In this document: positions 7,410-16,274 of the stretch, piece after piece
Position numbering within the stretch: position 1 is the first letter of the stretch
Layout: each line of letters starts with the position of its first letter
DNA from: Gemmatimonas sp.
Lineage (GTDB): Bacteria; Gemmatimonadota; Gemmatimonadetes; Gemmatimonadales; Gemmatimonadaceae
Assembly (NCBI RefSeq): GCF_031426495.1
Contig: NZ_JANPLK010000037.1
Location: forward strand, 62,001-126,000
DNA length: 64,000 nt
Direction: 5' to 3'
Made by a program: the position numbers and the translations under genes
The notes under the pieces: model-generated
Databases searched by the model: none
Told to the model about the DNA's origin: nothing
The model's input: only the letters and a program-made list of their open reading frames with translations

Positions 7410-9938
7410 TTACTTCGGCTCTAGGACCGCCGTCACGCGATCAGCGAGGTCGCTCCAGTGGGCGCGATTGGTTGTGCCGGCCGAGGCGAGCGCAGCGGCG
7501 CGTGCTTCACGTTCAATCTCTCGCAGCTGCAAGCGGGCCAGGGCAGGCAAGTCACTCTGCGCGAGTGCTGGCGCCGTTACGAATGGCACGAATCGCGCGG
7601 CCGCACCACCACCACCGCCCGGCGGGCCGGCAGCTGGGGCAGTCGGTGGCGAGATGAGCGCTTCGAGACGCTGCACGTACACCCGCTGCAGCTGACGACG
7701 GCCGGCGTCTGGTGCGTTGCCGCTGAACACCGTGCGCTTGAGGTCCGACATGTACTCAGCGAGCGGATAGGCGTTCACGACATCGTACTTCTCCGATTCC
7801 GCCAGGCGCCCGAGGCGAGCCGACGTGAGCAGCGACGTGAGCACGCCGGCCTGACGCGTCGATACCAGGTTGGTCGGGCCGATCCGCTGCGCGATGCCCG
7901 GTGGCGACAGCCACGCCGGCGTGGTGAAGACGTTCGACGACAGAAACGCCAGCGCCGCCTGTTGGCGCGCTTTCGGCACGAGGCGATACACGGCACCGGT
8001 CTGTTCGGAGGTCTTGAGGTCCACTTCAACACCGCCGACCATCGTCGCCACGTGGTTCATGTTGCCGAACCAGCGGGCTACGGTTTCCTCATACAGCTCA
8101 CGGAGCTCGGTGTAGTCCTCACCTGGCGTCGAGGTCCACGCCACCAGATTCGGGATCACGCGCTTGTAGTTCATCGTCGAGAACGTCGACGCCTTGATTG
8201 GATCGTCCCCGAGATCTTCCGTCTGATTGCGCGGATCGCCGGCCGCGAGCTGCTGCGACGCGAAGCGATACGGGAACGGGCCGGTCTGCTGCGTGAGCCA
8301 GCGATGCAGCGTGGCACGCTCGGCCTCGGCGGTCGGCGCCGCGATCACGCGATAGCCCCAGTTGATCGCGAAATCGTCGAACGGGCCGACGCGACGGATG
8401 AAGTCCTTGGGCTGCAGGCCGTCACCCGGCTGCGCGATGTAGTTCTGACGCGCGTAGTCCATGATGGTCGCACTCACGCCGTAGATGCTCGTAAACGACG
8501 GACTGCGCAACGAGTCCACCGGGAACGAGGCCGACGCGATCATGTTGTGCTGCAGGCCAAGCGCGTGACCGATTTCGTGCGTGATCACCTGACGCATCGT
8601 CTCGCCCATCAGCTCTTCCGGGATGTCGAGCGTGCGCGCCGACGGATTGGCCGCTCCGGTTTCCATCATGAGCCAGTTGCGGTACGAGCGCATGTGGTTG
8701 TGGTACCACGTGATCTCGCTGTTGATGATTTCACCAGAACGCGGATCGTGCGTATGCGGACCCGTGGCATTGCGGGTGAGGCTCGCCGCCCAGCGCACGA
8801 TGGAGTAGCGCGCGTCATCGAGGTCGAAGTCCGGATCGTCCGCCTTCGTTGGCGCATCCTTGGCCAGGATCGCATTCTTGAACCCCGCCTTCTCGAATAC
8901 CTTTTGCCAGTTCTCCACGCCCTCGCGCACGTAGCGCTTCCAGCGCGTCGGCGTGGCGGGGTCGAGATAGTACACGATGGGCTTGATCGGCTCGACCAGT
9001 TCGCCGCGTGCATACGCTGCCGGATCCTTCGGTTCGAGGCGCCATCGCGTGATGAACTCCTGACTCTCGGCCTTTTGCACATCGAGTCCGTAGTTCACGC
9101 GGTCCACTGAGAAGTAGCCCACACGCGCGTCGGCGTAGCGCGGGCGCATCGGCGTCTTCGGCAGCAGTACAAACGACTGCCGCGTTTCCATCGTGACCGT
9201 CGCCCCATCGGCATCGCTGGGCGGCGTGGCGGCATCAAACGTTTGCACCTGCCGAACTTCGATGTTGATCGGAAAGCCGCGCACACTGCTGATGTAGCTA
9301 CGCGCCGCGTCGTATCGCCGTACGCCGTAGGTGCGACGCGCGTTCGCGTCAAGCCCCGACGTGGCGGGATTGTCGTTCGCGAAGAAGTCGGTCACGTCGA
9401 TCACGTACGCGGCGCTGTCGCGTCCGAACGCCGCAATCGGAAAGGCGCCGATGATCGCCGGATAGTTGTTCTGCGCCACGCTGCGCGCGATCGGCAGCGA
9501 GTCGTCGGCCACCGCTCCCGTGCTCACACTCTTCAGCAGCACGCGATCGTTCACGCGCTCCCAGCGGATCAATCGCTCGTTGAGTGAGCTGCCCGCACTT
9601 TGGAATCCGCCGGCGCCAGCCGGTACTCCAGCCACCCGAGTGACCATCAGGAAGTCGCGCCCAACGAGCGAGTCGGGGACTTCGAAGAAGTAGCGGTCAT
9701 CGACGCGGTGGACGGTAACGCCGCCGCGTTCGGTGTGCGCCCGTGCCGGAATCACCTGCGCATACGGGCGCGGGCCTCGACGCGCGGCAGCGCCGACGGC
9801 TGCGGCCGCGCCTTCTGCCGGTGGCTGTGCGGAGCCGCCCACCGGTGGTGTCTGCTGCGCCAAAGCGACCGGCGCCATGACGGTGCTCGCCGCGGCGGAG
9901 AGGAGCACGCCGGCGAGATGGTTACGGGGGAAGTGCAT
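7410..9938 (-). CDS. Exported zinc-dependent metalloprotease (DUF5118/DUF5117/DUF4953)
   Basis: Encodes 842 residues. The ATG at 9938 gives a signal peptide (MHFPRNHLAGVLLSAAAS, cleavage after ALAQ); the frame is open upstream to 10565, but that part is unrelated sequence. After a Pro/Ala-rich stretch come regions matching the DUF5118 and DUF5117 domains (about 45-310), then the DUF4953 protease domain with HEIGHALGLQHN near residue 452, the extended metzincin-type zinc motif, and the Met-turn-like SATIMDYARQNY about 40 residues later. Family members are large periplasmic or surface proteases of Bacteroidota and Gemmatimonadota. It is convergent with SusCD and divergent from the methyltransferase gene. 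Peptide substrates are unknown. Confidence 0.92.
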   Translation of the reverse strand: MHFPRNHLAGVLLSAAASTVMAPVALAQQTPPVGGSAQPPAEGAAAAVGAAARRGPRPYAQVIPARAHTERGGVTVHRVDDRYFFEVPDSLVGRDFLMVTRVAGVPAGAGGFQSAGSSLNERLIRWERVNDRVLLKSVSTGAVADDSLPIARSVAQNNYPAIIGAFPIAAFGRDSAAYVIDVTDFFANDNPATSGLDANARRTYGVRRYDAARSYISSVRGFPINIEVRQVQTFDAATPPSDADGATVTMETRQSFVLLPKTPMRPRYADARVGYFSVDRVNYGLDVQKAESQEFITRWRLEPKDPAAYARGELVEPIKPIVYYLDPATPTRWKRYVREGVENWQKVFEKAGFKNAILAKDAPTKADDPDFDLDDARYSIVRWAASLTRNATGPHTHDPRSGEIINSEITWYHNHMRSYRNWLMMETGAANPSARTLDIPEELMGETMRQVITHEIGHALGLQHNMIASASFPVDSLRSPSFTSIYGVSATIMDYARQNYIAQPGDGLQPKDFIRRVGPFDDFAINWGYRVIAAPTAEAERATLHRWLTQQTGPFPYRFASQQLAAGDPRNQTEDLGDDPIKASTFSTMNYKRVIPNLVAWTSTPGEDYTELRELYEETVARWFGNMNHVATMVGGVEVDLKTSEQTGAVYRLVPKARQQAALAFLSSNVFTTPAWLSPPGIAQRIGPTNLVSTRQAGVLTSLLTSARLGRLAESEKYDVVNAYPLAEYMSDLKRTVFSGNAPDAGRRQLQRVYVQRLEALISPPTAPAAGPPGGGGGAAARFVPFVTAPALAQSDLPALARLQLREIEREARAAALASAGTTNRAHWSDLADRVTAVLEPK

Positions 9939-10109
9939 AGGGAACCGGTACGGGGGACAGATCGGGCCAAACACGCCCGGCAATAGTGCCACTCGCTCTA
10001 CGTACCGGCAACGCTGCGTGATGGATCGCCAATGGCAGCGGCGAGACCCGCGGCGAGACCCGCGGCGAGGGCGTGCGGAGAACGCTATGCGCCCTATACA
10101 CTCGGCGGC

Positions 10110-12200
10110 ATGCCTACATCGTTGATTGACGGTCTGCAGCGCGCGCTCACCGCGCATCAGGCGGGGCACTTGGCCGAGGCGGAGCAGGGATATCGCGCGG
10201 TACTCGCGCGGGACGCGAAGCACACCGATGCAGTCTATTTGCTCGGACTCGCAGTGTACCAGCTCGGACGGGTCGCGGAGGCCGTCCCGCTCCTGCAGCG
10301 AGCCGTCGCGCTCGCCGACCACCGGGCCGACTTTCACAATGCGCTCGGTGACGCATGGCGTGCCCTTGGCCAGCTGCCGGAGGCCATTGCGTCGTTCCGC
10401 GCGGCAATCGTGCGGCGCACCCCGTACGTGGACGCGCAGCTCAATCTGTCCACGGCGCTGCAGCAGGGCGGACGGCTCGAGGAGGCGCTGGTCATGCTGT
10501 TCGAGGCCGTCGCGGCGTATCCCCAGGAAGGCGCGCTGCGTGGGCGCCTGGCCATGCTGCTCCAAGGGGTTAGCCTTGGATCGGGCAATCCACTCGTGCG
10601 ATCAGTCCTGTTGAGCCTGTGCCGCGACGAATCGATCTCGGCGCAGGCGTTATCCGGCGCGATGCTCGGACTCGTGAAAGCAACGCCGGCCTACGCCGCG
10701 GTTGCGGCGGCGCTGCGGCACGGTGAAAACGTACTGCGCGTCGCATGGCAGGACGTGCAGGAGATTGCGCACGACGAAGTCTTGCTCGCCGCTTTGCCGC
10801 GCTTGGTGGTGACCGATGCAGACATCGAGTGGGTCTTCACGAGACTTCGAAAAGCGCTGTTGTTGGCGCCGACCGAGGTTGCGTCGAGTTGCTCGCGGTT
10901 CATCGGTGCACTCGCCTCGCAAGCGTTCAATACCGAGTACTGCTGGGCTGTCGATGCCGAGGAGCGGGTCGCGCTTGAGGAACTGCGACGCAGTGTCAAC
11001 GATGCCTTGCGTGATGCGGAAAACCAGGCCGATTGCGAATGGGCAATCATGCGCACCACCATGTACGACACGTTGCGGCAGCTCCCGGCATGGCGCACGT
11101 TCAGAACGGGCGGGACCAGCACGTGGTCTGACGTCATGGCCAGACTCGTGCGCGAACAGGTCGTGGATTATCACGCCGAGCGGGCGATCGCCGACGCGCT
11201 GCCCGCGCTGACGTCAATCTCGGAAGGCGTGTCGACGCTCGTCCGTGAGCTGTACGAGAAGAACCCGTACCCGCGTTGGGTCACGCTTCAGAAGCCCGCA
11301 GTCACGTCAATCCCCGCGTTCGTACGGGCGTTGCGTCCCACCGACTCGGCGCTACCGGAAACACGGCGCATTCTGGTGGCTGGCGGCGGGGGCGGTCAGC
11401 AGCCGGTGCAGACGGCGCTCTCGTTTCCTGATGCCGTGGTGTCGTCTATCGATCTGAGTCGATCCAGCCTTGCGTATGCCGCTCGCATGGCGGCGCGAGA
11501 TGGCGTGACGAAAATGTTGTGCGCGCACGGCGATCTCCTCGCCCTTGACGAATTGGTCGGATCGTTCACGATCGTATCCTGCTCCGGAGTATTGCATCAT
11601 CTTGCCGAGTCACTCGACGGCTGGCGCCGGTTGATCCGTATACTCGAACCGCACGGCGTCATGAAGATCGGCCTCTACTCGACGGCGGCGCGACGGCAGA
11701 TCGACGCTGCCCGAGAGTTGGTGCGGCAGGGCGCGTTCGCCGCGACGGACGAGGGCATTCGCGCCAGCCGACAGGCCATCCTCGCGTTGCCGTCGGTGCA
11801 TCCGGCGCGTGGAGCGCTGTCGTTCATCGACTTCTTCTCGATGAGCGGTTGCCGAGATCTGCGCATGCACGTGCAGGAGCTATACGGTGACAGACATCGA
11901 GCGCGATCTGGATACGCTCAAGCTGCGCTTCCTTGGCTTTCAGGTCTCCTCGGCGGTGCAGACACGATTCCTTGTCGAGCATCCCGGGCAGTGGCTCGAG
12001 CTCGCCGCTTGGGAGGCGCTCGAGGCCGCGCACCCCGATACGGTCGCCGCAATGTATCAGTTTTAGTGTTGTCCGCGGTGAGAGCGCCTCTTGCCCGCCT
12101 GCGCCGACTCGCCAGCCTCGCTCTGCTGGGCGCACTCATTGCATGTGTGCCGTGCGGAGTTCCGTCGGGGTTCAGACCGGTGAAACCCGCGCGTCCCTGA
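10110..12200 (+). CDS. TPR-containing SAM-dependent methyltransferase with C-terminal frameshift
   Basis: The open frame encodes 696 residues from the ATG at 10110; upstream in-frame codons to 10032 read through a short repeat and were discarded. Residues 1-150 are TPR repeats (LAEAEQGYRAVLARDAKHTDAVYLLG and following). A linker leads to a class I methyltransferase domain beginning at about residue 420, with the SAM-binding glycine loop RRILVAGGGGGQQP and later IVSCSGVLHHL. After DLRMHVQE (base 11879) the frame becomes Arg/Ala/Gly-rich nonsense. The +1 frame from 11881 instead reads YTVTDIERDLDTLKLRFLGF and continues to a stop at 12064-12066 with HPDTVAAMYQF, the ending expected for this family. 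The intact gene would therefore be 10110-12066 with a frameshift at about 11880. Substrate unknown. Confidence 0.82.
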   Translation: MPTSLIDGLQRALTAHQAGHLAEAEQGYRAVLARDAKHTDAVYLLGLAVYQLGRVAEAVPLLQRAVALADHRADFHNALGDAWRALGQLPEAIASFRAAIVRRTPYVDAQLNLSTALQQGGRLEEALVMLFEAVAAYPQEGALRGRLAMLLQGVSLGSGNPLVRSVLLSLCRDESISAQALSGAMLGLVKATPAYAAVAAALRHGENVLRVAWQDVQEIAHDEVLLAALPRLVVTDADIEWVFTRLRKALLLAPTEVASSCSRFIGALASQAFNTEYCWAVDAEERVALEELRRSVNDALRDAENQADCEWAIMRTTMYDTLRQLPAWRTFRTGGTSTWSDVMARLVREQVVDYHAERAIADALPALTSISEGVSTLVRELYEKNPYPRWVTLQKPAVTSIPAFVRALRPTDSALPETRRILVAGGGGGQQPVQTALSFPDAVVSSIDLSRSSLAYAARMAARDGVTKMLCAHGDLLALDELVGSFTIVSCSGVLHHLAESLDGWRRLIRILEPHGVMKIGLYSTAARRQIDAARELVRQGAFAATDEGIRASRQAILALPSVHPARGALSFIDFFSMSGCRDLRMHVQELYGDRHRARSGYAQAALPWLSGLLGGADTIPCRASRAVARARRLGGARGRAPRYGRRNVSVLVLSAVRAPLARLRRLASLALLGALIACVPCGVPSGFRPVKPARP

Positions 12201-12232
12201 CGCTCGCCGGTCCCTTCCATCATCTTAGAGGT

Positions 12233-12712
12233 ATGCTGCAATCAATTCCAAGCTTGCTCGCGTGGATCCTCGGTACCAGTCTCGCGGCCATCGGTGGTGC
12301 CGTCACCGCCAAGTCGGCGAATGAGTTCTACCAGATTCTTCAGAAGCCGCAGTGGGCCCCGCCCGGGTGGCTGTTCGGCCCAGCATGGACAATCTTGTAC
12401 ATCCTCATGGGGACCGCCGCGTGGCGCGTCTGGCGTGAGGCAGGGTTCAACGGGGCTAAGGTCGAGTTGTCGTTGTATGCAGTACAACTCGTCTTCAACA
12501 TGGCGTGGAGCTACTTCTTCTTTGTGCGACGAACGGGACTCGGTGCCGCCATTGAAGTGGTAAGCCTCTGGATTCTCATCGCCATTACGCTCGTGCTCTT
12601 CTGGCGACGCGACACCATCGCAGGGGTGCTCTTTGTGCCGTATCTCACGTGGGTCACTTTCGCCACTGCGCTCACGGTGGTGGTGTGGCGTCGTAATCCG
12701 ACGCTTCTGTAG
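12233..12712 (+). CDS. tspO: TspO/MBR family tryptophan-rich membrane protein
   Basis: Encodes 159 residues, close to the usual 155-160. Five hydrophobic helices are visible. TspO signatures are present: KPQWAPPGWLFGPAWTILYILMG (helices 1-2) and QLVFNMAWSYFFF (helix 3), with the Trp-rich pattern conserved. The ATG at 12233 follows AGAGG; an open frame extends upstream to 11933 but overlaps the methyltransferase end and lacks homology. Bacterial TspO binds porphyrins and influences tetrapyrrole export or turnover under oxygen, light or stress changes. No pigment or tetrapyrrole gene lies beside it here, so its role is not set by context. Confidence 0.95.
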   Translation: MLQSIPSLLAWILGTSLAAIGGAVTAKSANEFYQILQKPQWAPPGWLFGPAWTILYILMGTAAWRVWREAGFNGAKVELSLYAVQLVFNMAWSYFFFVRRTGLGAAIEVVSLWILIAITLVLFWRRDTIAGVLFVPYLTWVTFATALTVVVWRRNPTLL

Positions 12713-12733
12713 TGACGACTCGCGTGCCGTACT

Positions 12734-12784
12734 ACGGTCTCCGCGATACGGTCTCCGTAATTCGGTCTCGACAATACGGTCGAG
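12734..12784. repeat. Short 14-bp-period tandem repeat
   Basis: Units ACGGTCTCCGCGAT, ACGGTCTCCGTAAT and TCGGTCTCGACAAT follow each other exactly, then a partial ACGGTC. The last part also forms a 6-bp hairpin (CTCGAC-AATACG-GTCGAG, 12767-12784) that may terminate tspO transcription. The period equals that of the repeat at 7309-7406 though the unit differs. Confidence 0.6.
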
Positions 12785-12867
12785 CTCGCTAGAGGGCGGT
12801 GGTGATTCCGTGCGGGATGTCACGCCGCCGCGCATCGGGGGAATGGAAGTTGCTCTAGCATGAGGAC

Positions 12868-13611
12868 ATGTCCTATGGCCTCGTGTTCGGCGCGCTCCTC
12901 GCCGTGTTGTGCTTTGTCGGATTCATCGGCGGACTCGTGTGGTGGGTTCGTCGACCGATCTCGTCACGTCGTCATTCGAATGGTGTGCTGCCGCTCTTTG
13001 GGCACGACCGCGCCGTGGTCTATGCACGGGCCGAAGACGACGACGAGGAGGGCGAGCGCGCGCAACTGATCATGGCGCGTGCTCCCAACTGGTCTGCGGC
13101 GGGCAATGGGTCCGCCGCAGCCAATGGCGCGGCCAACGGGTCGGCCGCGACGGCGGCGCCGCGCTGGTCGAAGCCTGCGGCGCGTACGGAGTATGCGTCG
13201 GTGCCGGACGCCCCCGCGCTTGACGCGACGGCGTTCGACGGGCAGTCGATTCGCTACAGCGTACCGACCGACAGCACACTGCAGTTTCTGCCGGGACGTC
13301 TCGAGGTCGTCGGCGGTCCCGATGTCGGGCGCGAGATTCGCTTCGTGCGTACGCCAGGTCGTGATGCAATCGAGGTCACATTCGGGCGCAATGAAGGGCC
13401 GCCGTACCGTCACGTACAGCTGCACGACGCCACCGTGAGCCGAGCCCATGCTCGCATGCGATTCCGTGATGGACGGTGGTCGCTGTCCAACCTCTCCGCC
13501 ACCAATCCCGTGCTGCGCAACGGCCTCGTCGTTGACGGCGACGTGGACCTTCCGCTTGTCGAGGGCGACCGGATTGAGATGGGCGAGGTGGTGTTCCGGT
13601 TCCACGTCTGA
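12868..13611 (+). CDS. Membrane-anchored FHA-domain protein
   Basis: Encodes 247 residues. One transmembrane helix (about 4-27, GLVFGALLAVLCFVGFIGGLVWWV) is followed by basic residues, placing the rest in the cytoplasm. A low-complexity Ala/Asn/Gly linker (75-105) leads to a C-terminal forkhead-associated domain (about 145-247). The phosphothreonine-site pattern is visible as FGRNEGPPYRHVQLHDATVSRAHARM, with later LSNLSATNPVLRNG. FHA domains bind phosphothreonine peptides. The stop overlaps the ATG of the Ser/Thr kinase gene by one base (TGATG), so the FHA protein is probably a partner or substrate of that kinase. First gene of a four-gene coupled set. Confidence 0.9.
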   Translation: MSYGLVFGALLAVLCFVGFIGGLVWWVRRPISSRRHSNGVLPLFGHDRAVVYARAEDDDEEGERAQLIMARAPNWSAAGNGSAAANGAANGSAATAAPRWSKPAARTEYASVPDAPALDATAFDGQSIRYSVPTDSTLQFLPGRLEVVGGPDVGREIRFVRTPGRDAIEVTFGRNEGPPYRHVQLHDATVSRAHARMRFRDGRWSLSNLSATNPVLRNGLVVDGDVDLPLVEGDRIEMGEVVFRFHV

Positions 13612-16274
13612 TGGTGGACGATCGCGGCGAAGCGGCGGTCGTCGCTGATCTCGACGAGGAGTACGAGATCGTCGCTGAGTTGGGCCGCGGCGGTAGCGCC
13701 GTCGTATATCGCGCGCGGGATCGCGCGCTCGGCCGCGACGTGGCCATCAAGGTCGTCCGCGGTCGCCCGGGTGGACTCGATGATGAACTGATCGCGCGAT
13801 TGGGGCGTGAAGCGCGCATGGTCGCACAATTACAGCATCCGCAGATCGTGTCGGTGCATGCGGTGAAGCGATTGCCGGATGGACTCGCATTGATCATGCA
13901 GTGGGTGCCAGGCCGCACGCTCAAGCAGACCATTCTCGAAGAAGGGCCGCTCGCCCCCGGGCGTGCGGACGCGCTCCTGCGCGACATTGCGGCGGCGCTG
14001 GCGTACGCGCACGCCCATGGCGTCATCCATCGCGATGTGAAGCCAGAGAATATCTTTCTCGATGCCGTGAGCGGACGAGCGCTGCTGAGCGACTTCGGCA
14101 TTGCATCGTCGCGTGAGTTCGATTCGCGACTTACCATGACGGGCACCGCGATAGGCACACCCACGTATATGGCGCCCGAGCAGATCGATGGTGCGCCCGC
14201 GGACGCACGATCGGACGTGTACAGTCTGGGGCTGGTCGCGTGGGAAATGCTCACCGGACACCGACCGTGGGAAGGGGACTCGCTGTACAATGTGATCTAT
14301 CGGCAGAAGCATGAAACGCTGCGGCCGATCGATGATGTGCGCACCGACGTTCCCGAGCGGTTGCAGTATCTCATCGAACGCGCGCTGCAGAAGCGCCCCG
14401 GTGCGCGCTGGGCGGGCGCGGATGGATTGCTGGCTCAATTGGAAGGGAGTGTACTCCCTCCCGATTGGACGCACTGGCAGGTGGCGCATCGTCGTCGACA
14501 GGAGGTGCGCGACGCAGAGCGCGATGCGCGCCGACGTGGGTCGCGCGACGGTCCCTCCGCCGCACACGCCGCGGCACCGGCGGGCCTGTTCGCGACGGCG
14601 CTGCAAACGATCCGCTTCCGGCGCCCTGATCCCGAAGGCGGGGCGTCCGCTCTGACATTGGACCGCGAGCGCCAGCATGCCTTGGGCACGAATCCTTCGG
14701 ACGCGACGCCCACCGAATTGGATGCGAGCGCGTGGAGCGCCAGCACGGTCCATTCGCGTGTGGACGTCGACGATCAACCGACATGGATGCAAGACGGAGA
14801 CGATGATGCGGAGGTCGAGTCGCTGTTGCGGGGCCGTCGGTGGGCGGCACTCGGCGTTGTCTTTGTGGCGCTGCTTGCGGTGACCGGCGCATGGCTCGTG
14901 TTCGGCCCTTCCCTCACGCACGGCCGGGCGGACAGCGCGTTCATTCCCGCGCTCGACGAACGCGCCGCCCGCGAGTTGCCGGTCGGACTGCCGGTTGCAG
15001 CGCCGGTTACAGCGCCGGTTGCACCGTCTCTCGCAGTGCCCGCGGTCGCGGTGGCACCGTCGATCCGCGACCCCTCAAGTGACAGTCTGGCCGGGTTGCT
15101 CGATGTCGCGTCGGATGATGACGCGTCGGACTCCGTCGTGGCGCGGAAGCGTCCGAGGCGTCCGATGGCCGCGCGCGCTGGCGCCGCGTTCGTCGCTCCG
15201 GTCCCCGTTGAACTTGCGCTGCGAGCGACCTCCGATGCCGGCCTCATCGCAGCCGGCGGCCGGCATTCGTGCGTCGTGCGCGACGCACGACTCACCTGCT
15301 GGGGGGCGAATGATGACGGGCAGTTGGGCAGCGGCGCGTTCGAGGACGCGTCGTTCCCCGCTGCCGTGCGCGGTGAGCTGCGGTATACACAGGTATCGTC
15401 CGGTCTCTCGCACACCTGCGCGCTGGCGCGTGAGGGGGACGTCTACTGCTGGGGCAGTGACGCGTTCGGACAGTTGGGAGACGCCACTCGCACCTCACGA
15501 AGTGCACCGGTGCGTGTCGCGTCGAATCTGCTCTTCACATCCATACGTGCGGGGCGTGATCACAGCTGCGCGCTGACCATCGACGGCGTGGTCGCCTGTT
15601 GGGGCAGCAATGCTCGTGGGCAGCTCGGCGACGGAACGACCGTCACGCGCGCCACGCCGACCGGCGCCGCAACGTCATTGCGGTTCATTGCGGTCACAGC
15701 CGGATGGCAACACAGCTGTGGCCTCACGCGCGACGGTACCGCGATCTGTTGGGGTGACAACACCAGCGGGCAGTTGGGCGACGGTACCGTCGTCTCCCGC
15801 GCCACGCCGCTGCCGGTGTCAGGCTCGACGCGCTTTACCAGCATCGCCGCCGGCAGCCATCAGACGTGCGCGATTTCCACCGTCGGATCGCTCTGGTGCT
15901 GGGGCCGCGACGGTGCTGGCAGCTCGCCGGGCATGCCGCGCACGGAGCCGAGCCGCGTGGCGACATCGGCGGCATTCACGTCGGTGGTCGCGGGCACCGT
16001 GCATGTGTGCGCGCGATCGACTACGGCCGAGGTCTGGTGCATGGGCCGTAATGGCTACGGGCAACTTGGCGATGGCACCCTCAGCGATCGCAGCAGTCCA
16101 GTCAAAGTGAGCGCACCATCCACGTTCACGTCGGTGAGTGCCAACGGCGCCCACACCTGTGGTGTGCTCACGAGCGGTGAGACGATGTGCTGGGGATACA
16201 ACATCGACGGACAACTCGGCGATGGCACCCGAAACAATCAGCCGCGGCCGGTCCGCGTGGGGACTCCGCGATGA
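13611..16274 (+). CDS. Ser/Thr protein kinase with transmembrane helix and RCC1-like propeller
   Basis: Encodes 887 residues. The N-terminal kinase domain (about 18-280) is complete: glycine loop GRGGSA (25-30), ATP lysine K47 in VAIKVV, catalytic HRDVKPEN (140-147), DFG (161-163) and APE (188-190). A polar linker precedes one transmembrane helix (about 411-431). The extracytoplasmic part has an Ala/Pro/Val spacer (450-500) and seven repeats (about 548-885) of the RCC1 type, with cores such as HSCALTIDGVVACWGSNARGQ. Every repeat has a Cys pair 9-10 residues apart (554/563, 603/613, 653/663, 703/713, 753/763, 800/810, 850/860), suggesting disulfide-stapled blades. The architecture resembles receptor kinases of the PASTA/PknD class with a different sensor. 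Coupled to the genes on both sides. Confidence 0.95.
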   Translation: MVDDRGEAAVVADLDEEYEIVAELGRGGSAVVYRARDRALGRDVAIKVVRGRPGGLDDELIARLGREARMVAQLQHPQIVSVHAVKRLPDGLALIMQWVPGRTLKQTILEEGPLAPGRADALLRDIAAALAYAHAHGVIHRDVKPENIFLDAVSGRALLSDFGIASSREFDSRLTMTGTAIGTPTYMAPEQIDGAPADARSDVYSLGLVAWEMLTGHRPWEGDSLYNVIYRQKHETLRPIDDVRTDVPERLQYLIERALQKRPGARWAGADGLLAQLEGSVLPPDWTHWQVAHRRRQEVRDAERDARRRGSRDGPSAAHAAAPAGLFATALQTIRFRRPDPEGGASALTLDRERQHALGTNPSDATPTELDASAWSASTVHSRVDVDDQPTWMQDGDDDAEVESLLRGRRWAALGVVFVALLAVTGAWLVFGPSLTHGRADSAFIPALDERAARELPVGLPVAAPVTAPVAPSLAVPAVAVAPSIRDPSSDSLAGLLDVASDDDASDSVVARKRPRRPMAARAGAAFVAPVPVELALRATSDAGLIAAGGRHSCVVRDARLTCWGANDDGQLGSGAFEDASFPAAVRGELRYTQVSSGLSHTCALAREGDVYCWGSDAFGQLGDATRTSRSAPVRVASNLLFTSIRAGRDHSCALTIDGVVACWGSNARGQLGDGTTVTRATPTGAATSLRFIAVTAGWQHSCGLTRDGTAICWGDNTSGQLGDGTVVSRATPLPVSGSTRFTSIAAGSHQTCAISTVGSLWCWGRDGAGSSPGMPRTEPSRVATSAAFTSVVAGTVHVCARSTTAEVWCMGRNGYGQLGDGTLSDRSSPVKVSAPSTFTSVSANGAHTCGVLTSGETMCWGYNIDGQLGDGTRNNQPRPVRVGTPR

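Noticed and set aside
7273..7695. Frames encoding PYPLLRTPYSV repeats
   Set aside because: Product of the 14-bp DNA tandem repeat read in several frames; no start signal and no conservation expected.
7458..9110. 550-codon open frame on the plus strand inside the zinc protease gene
   Set aside because: Arg/His-rich composition, no motif, and it lies antisense to a gene with clear protease domains; typical shadow frame in GC-rich DNA.
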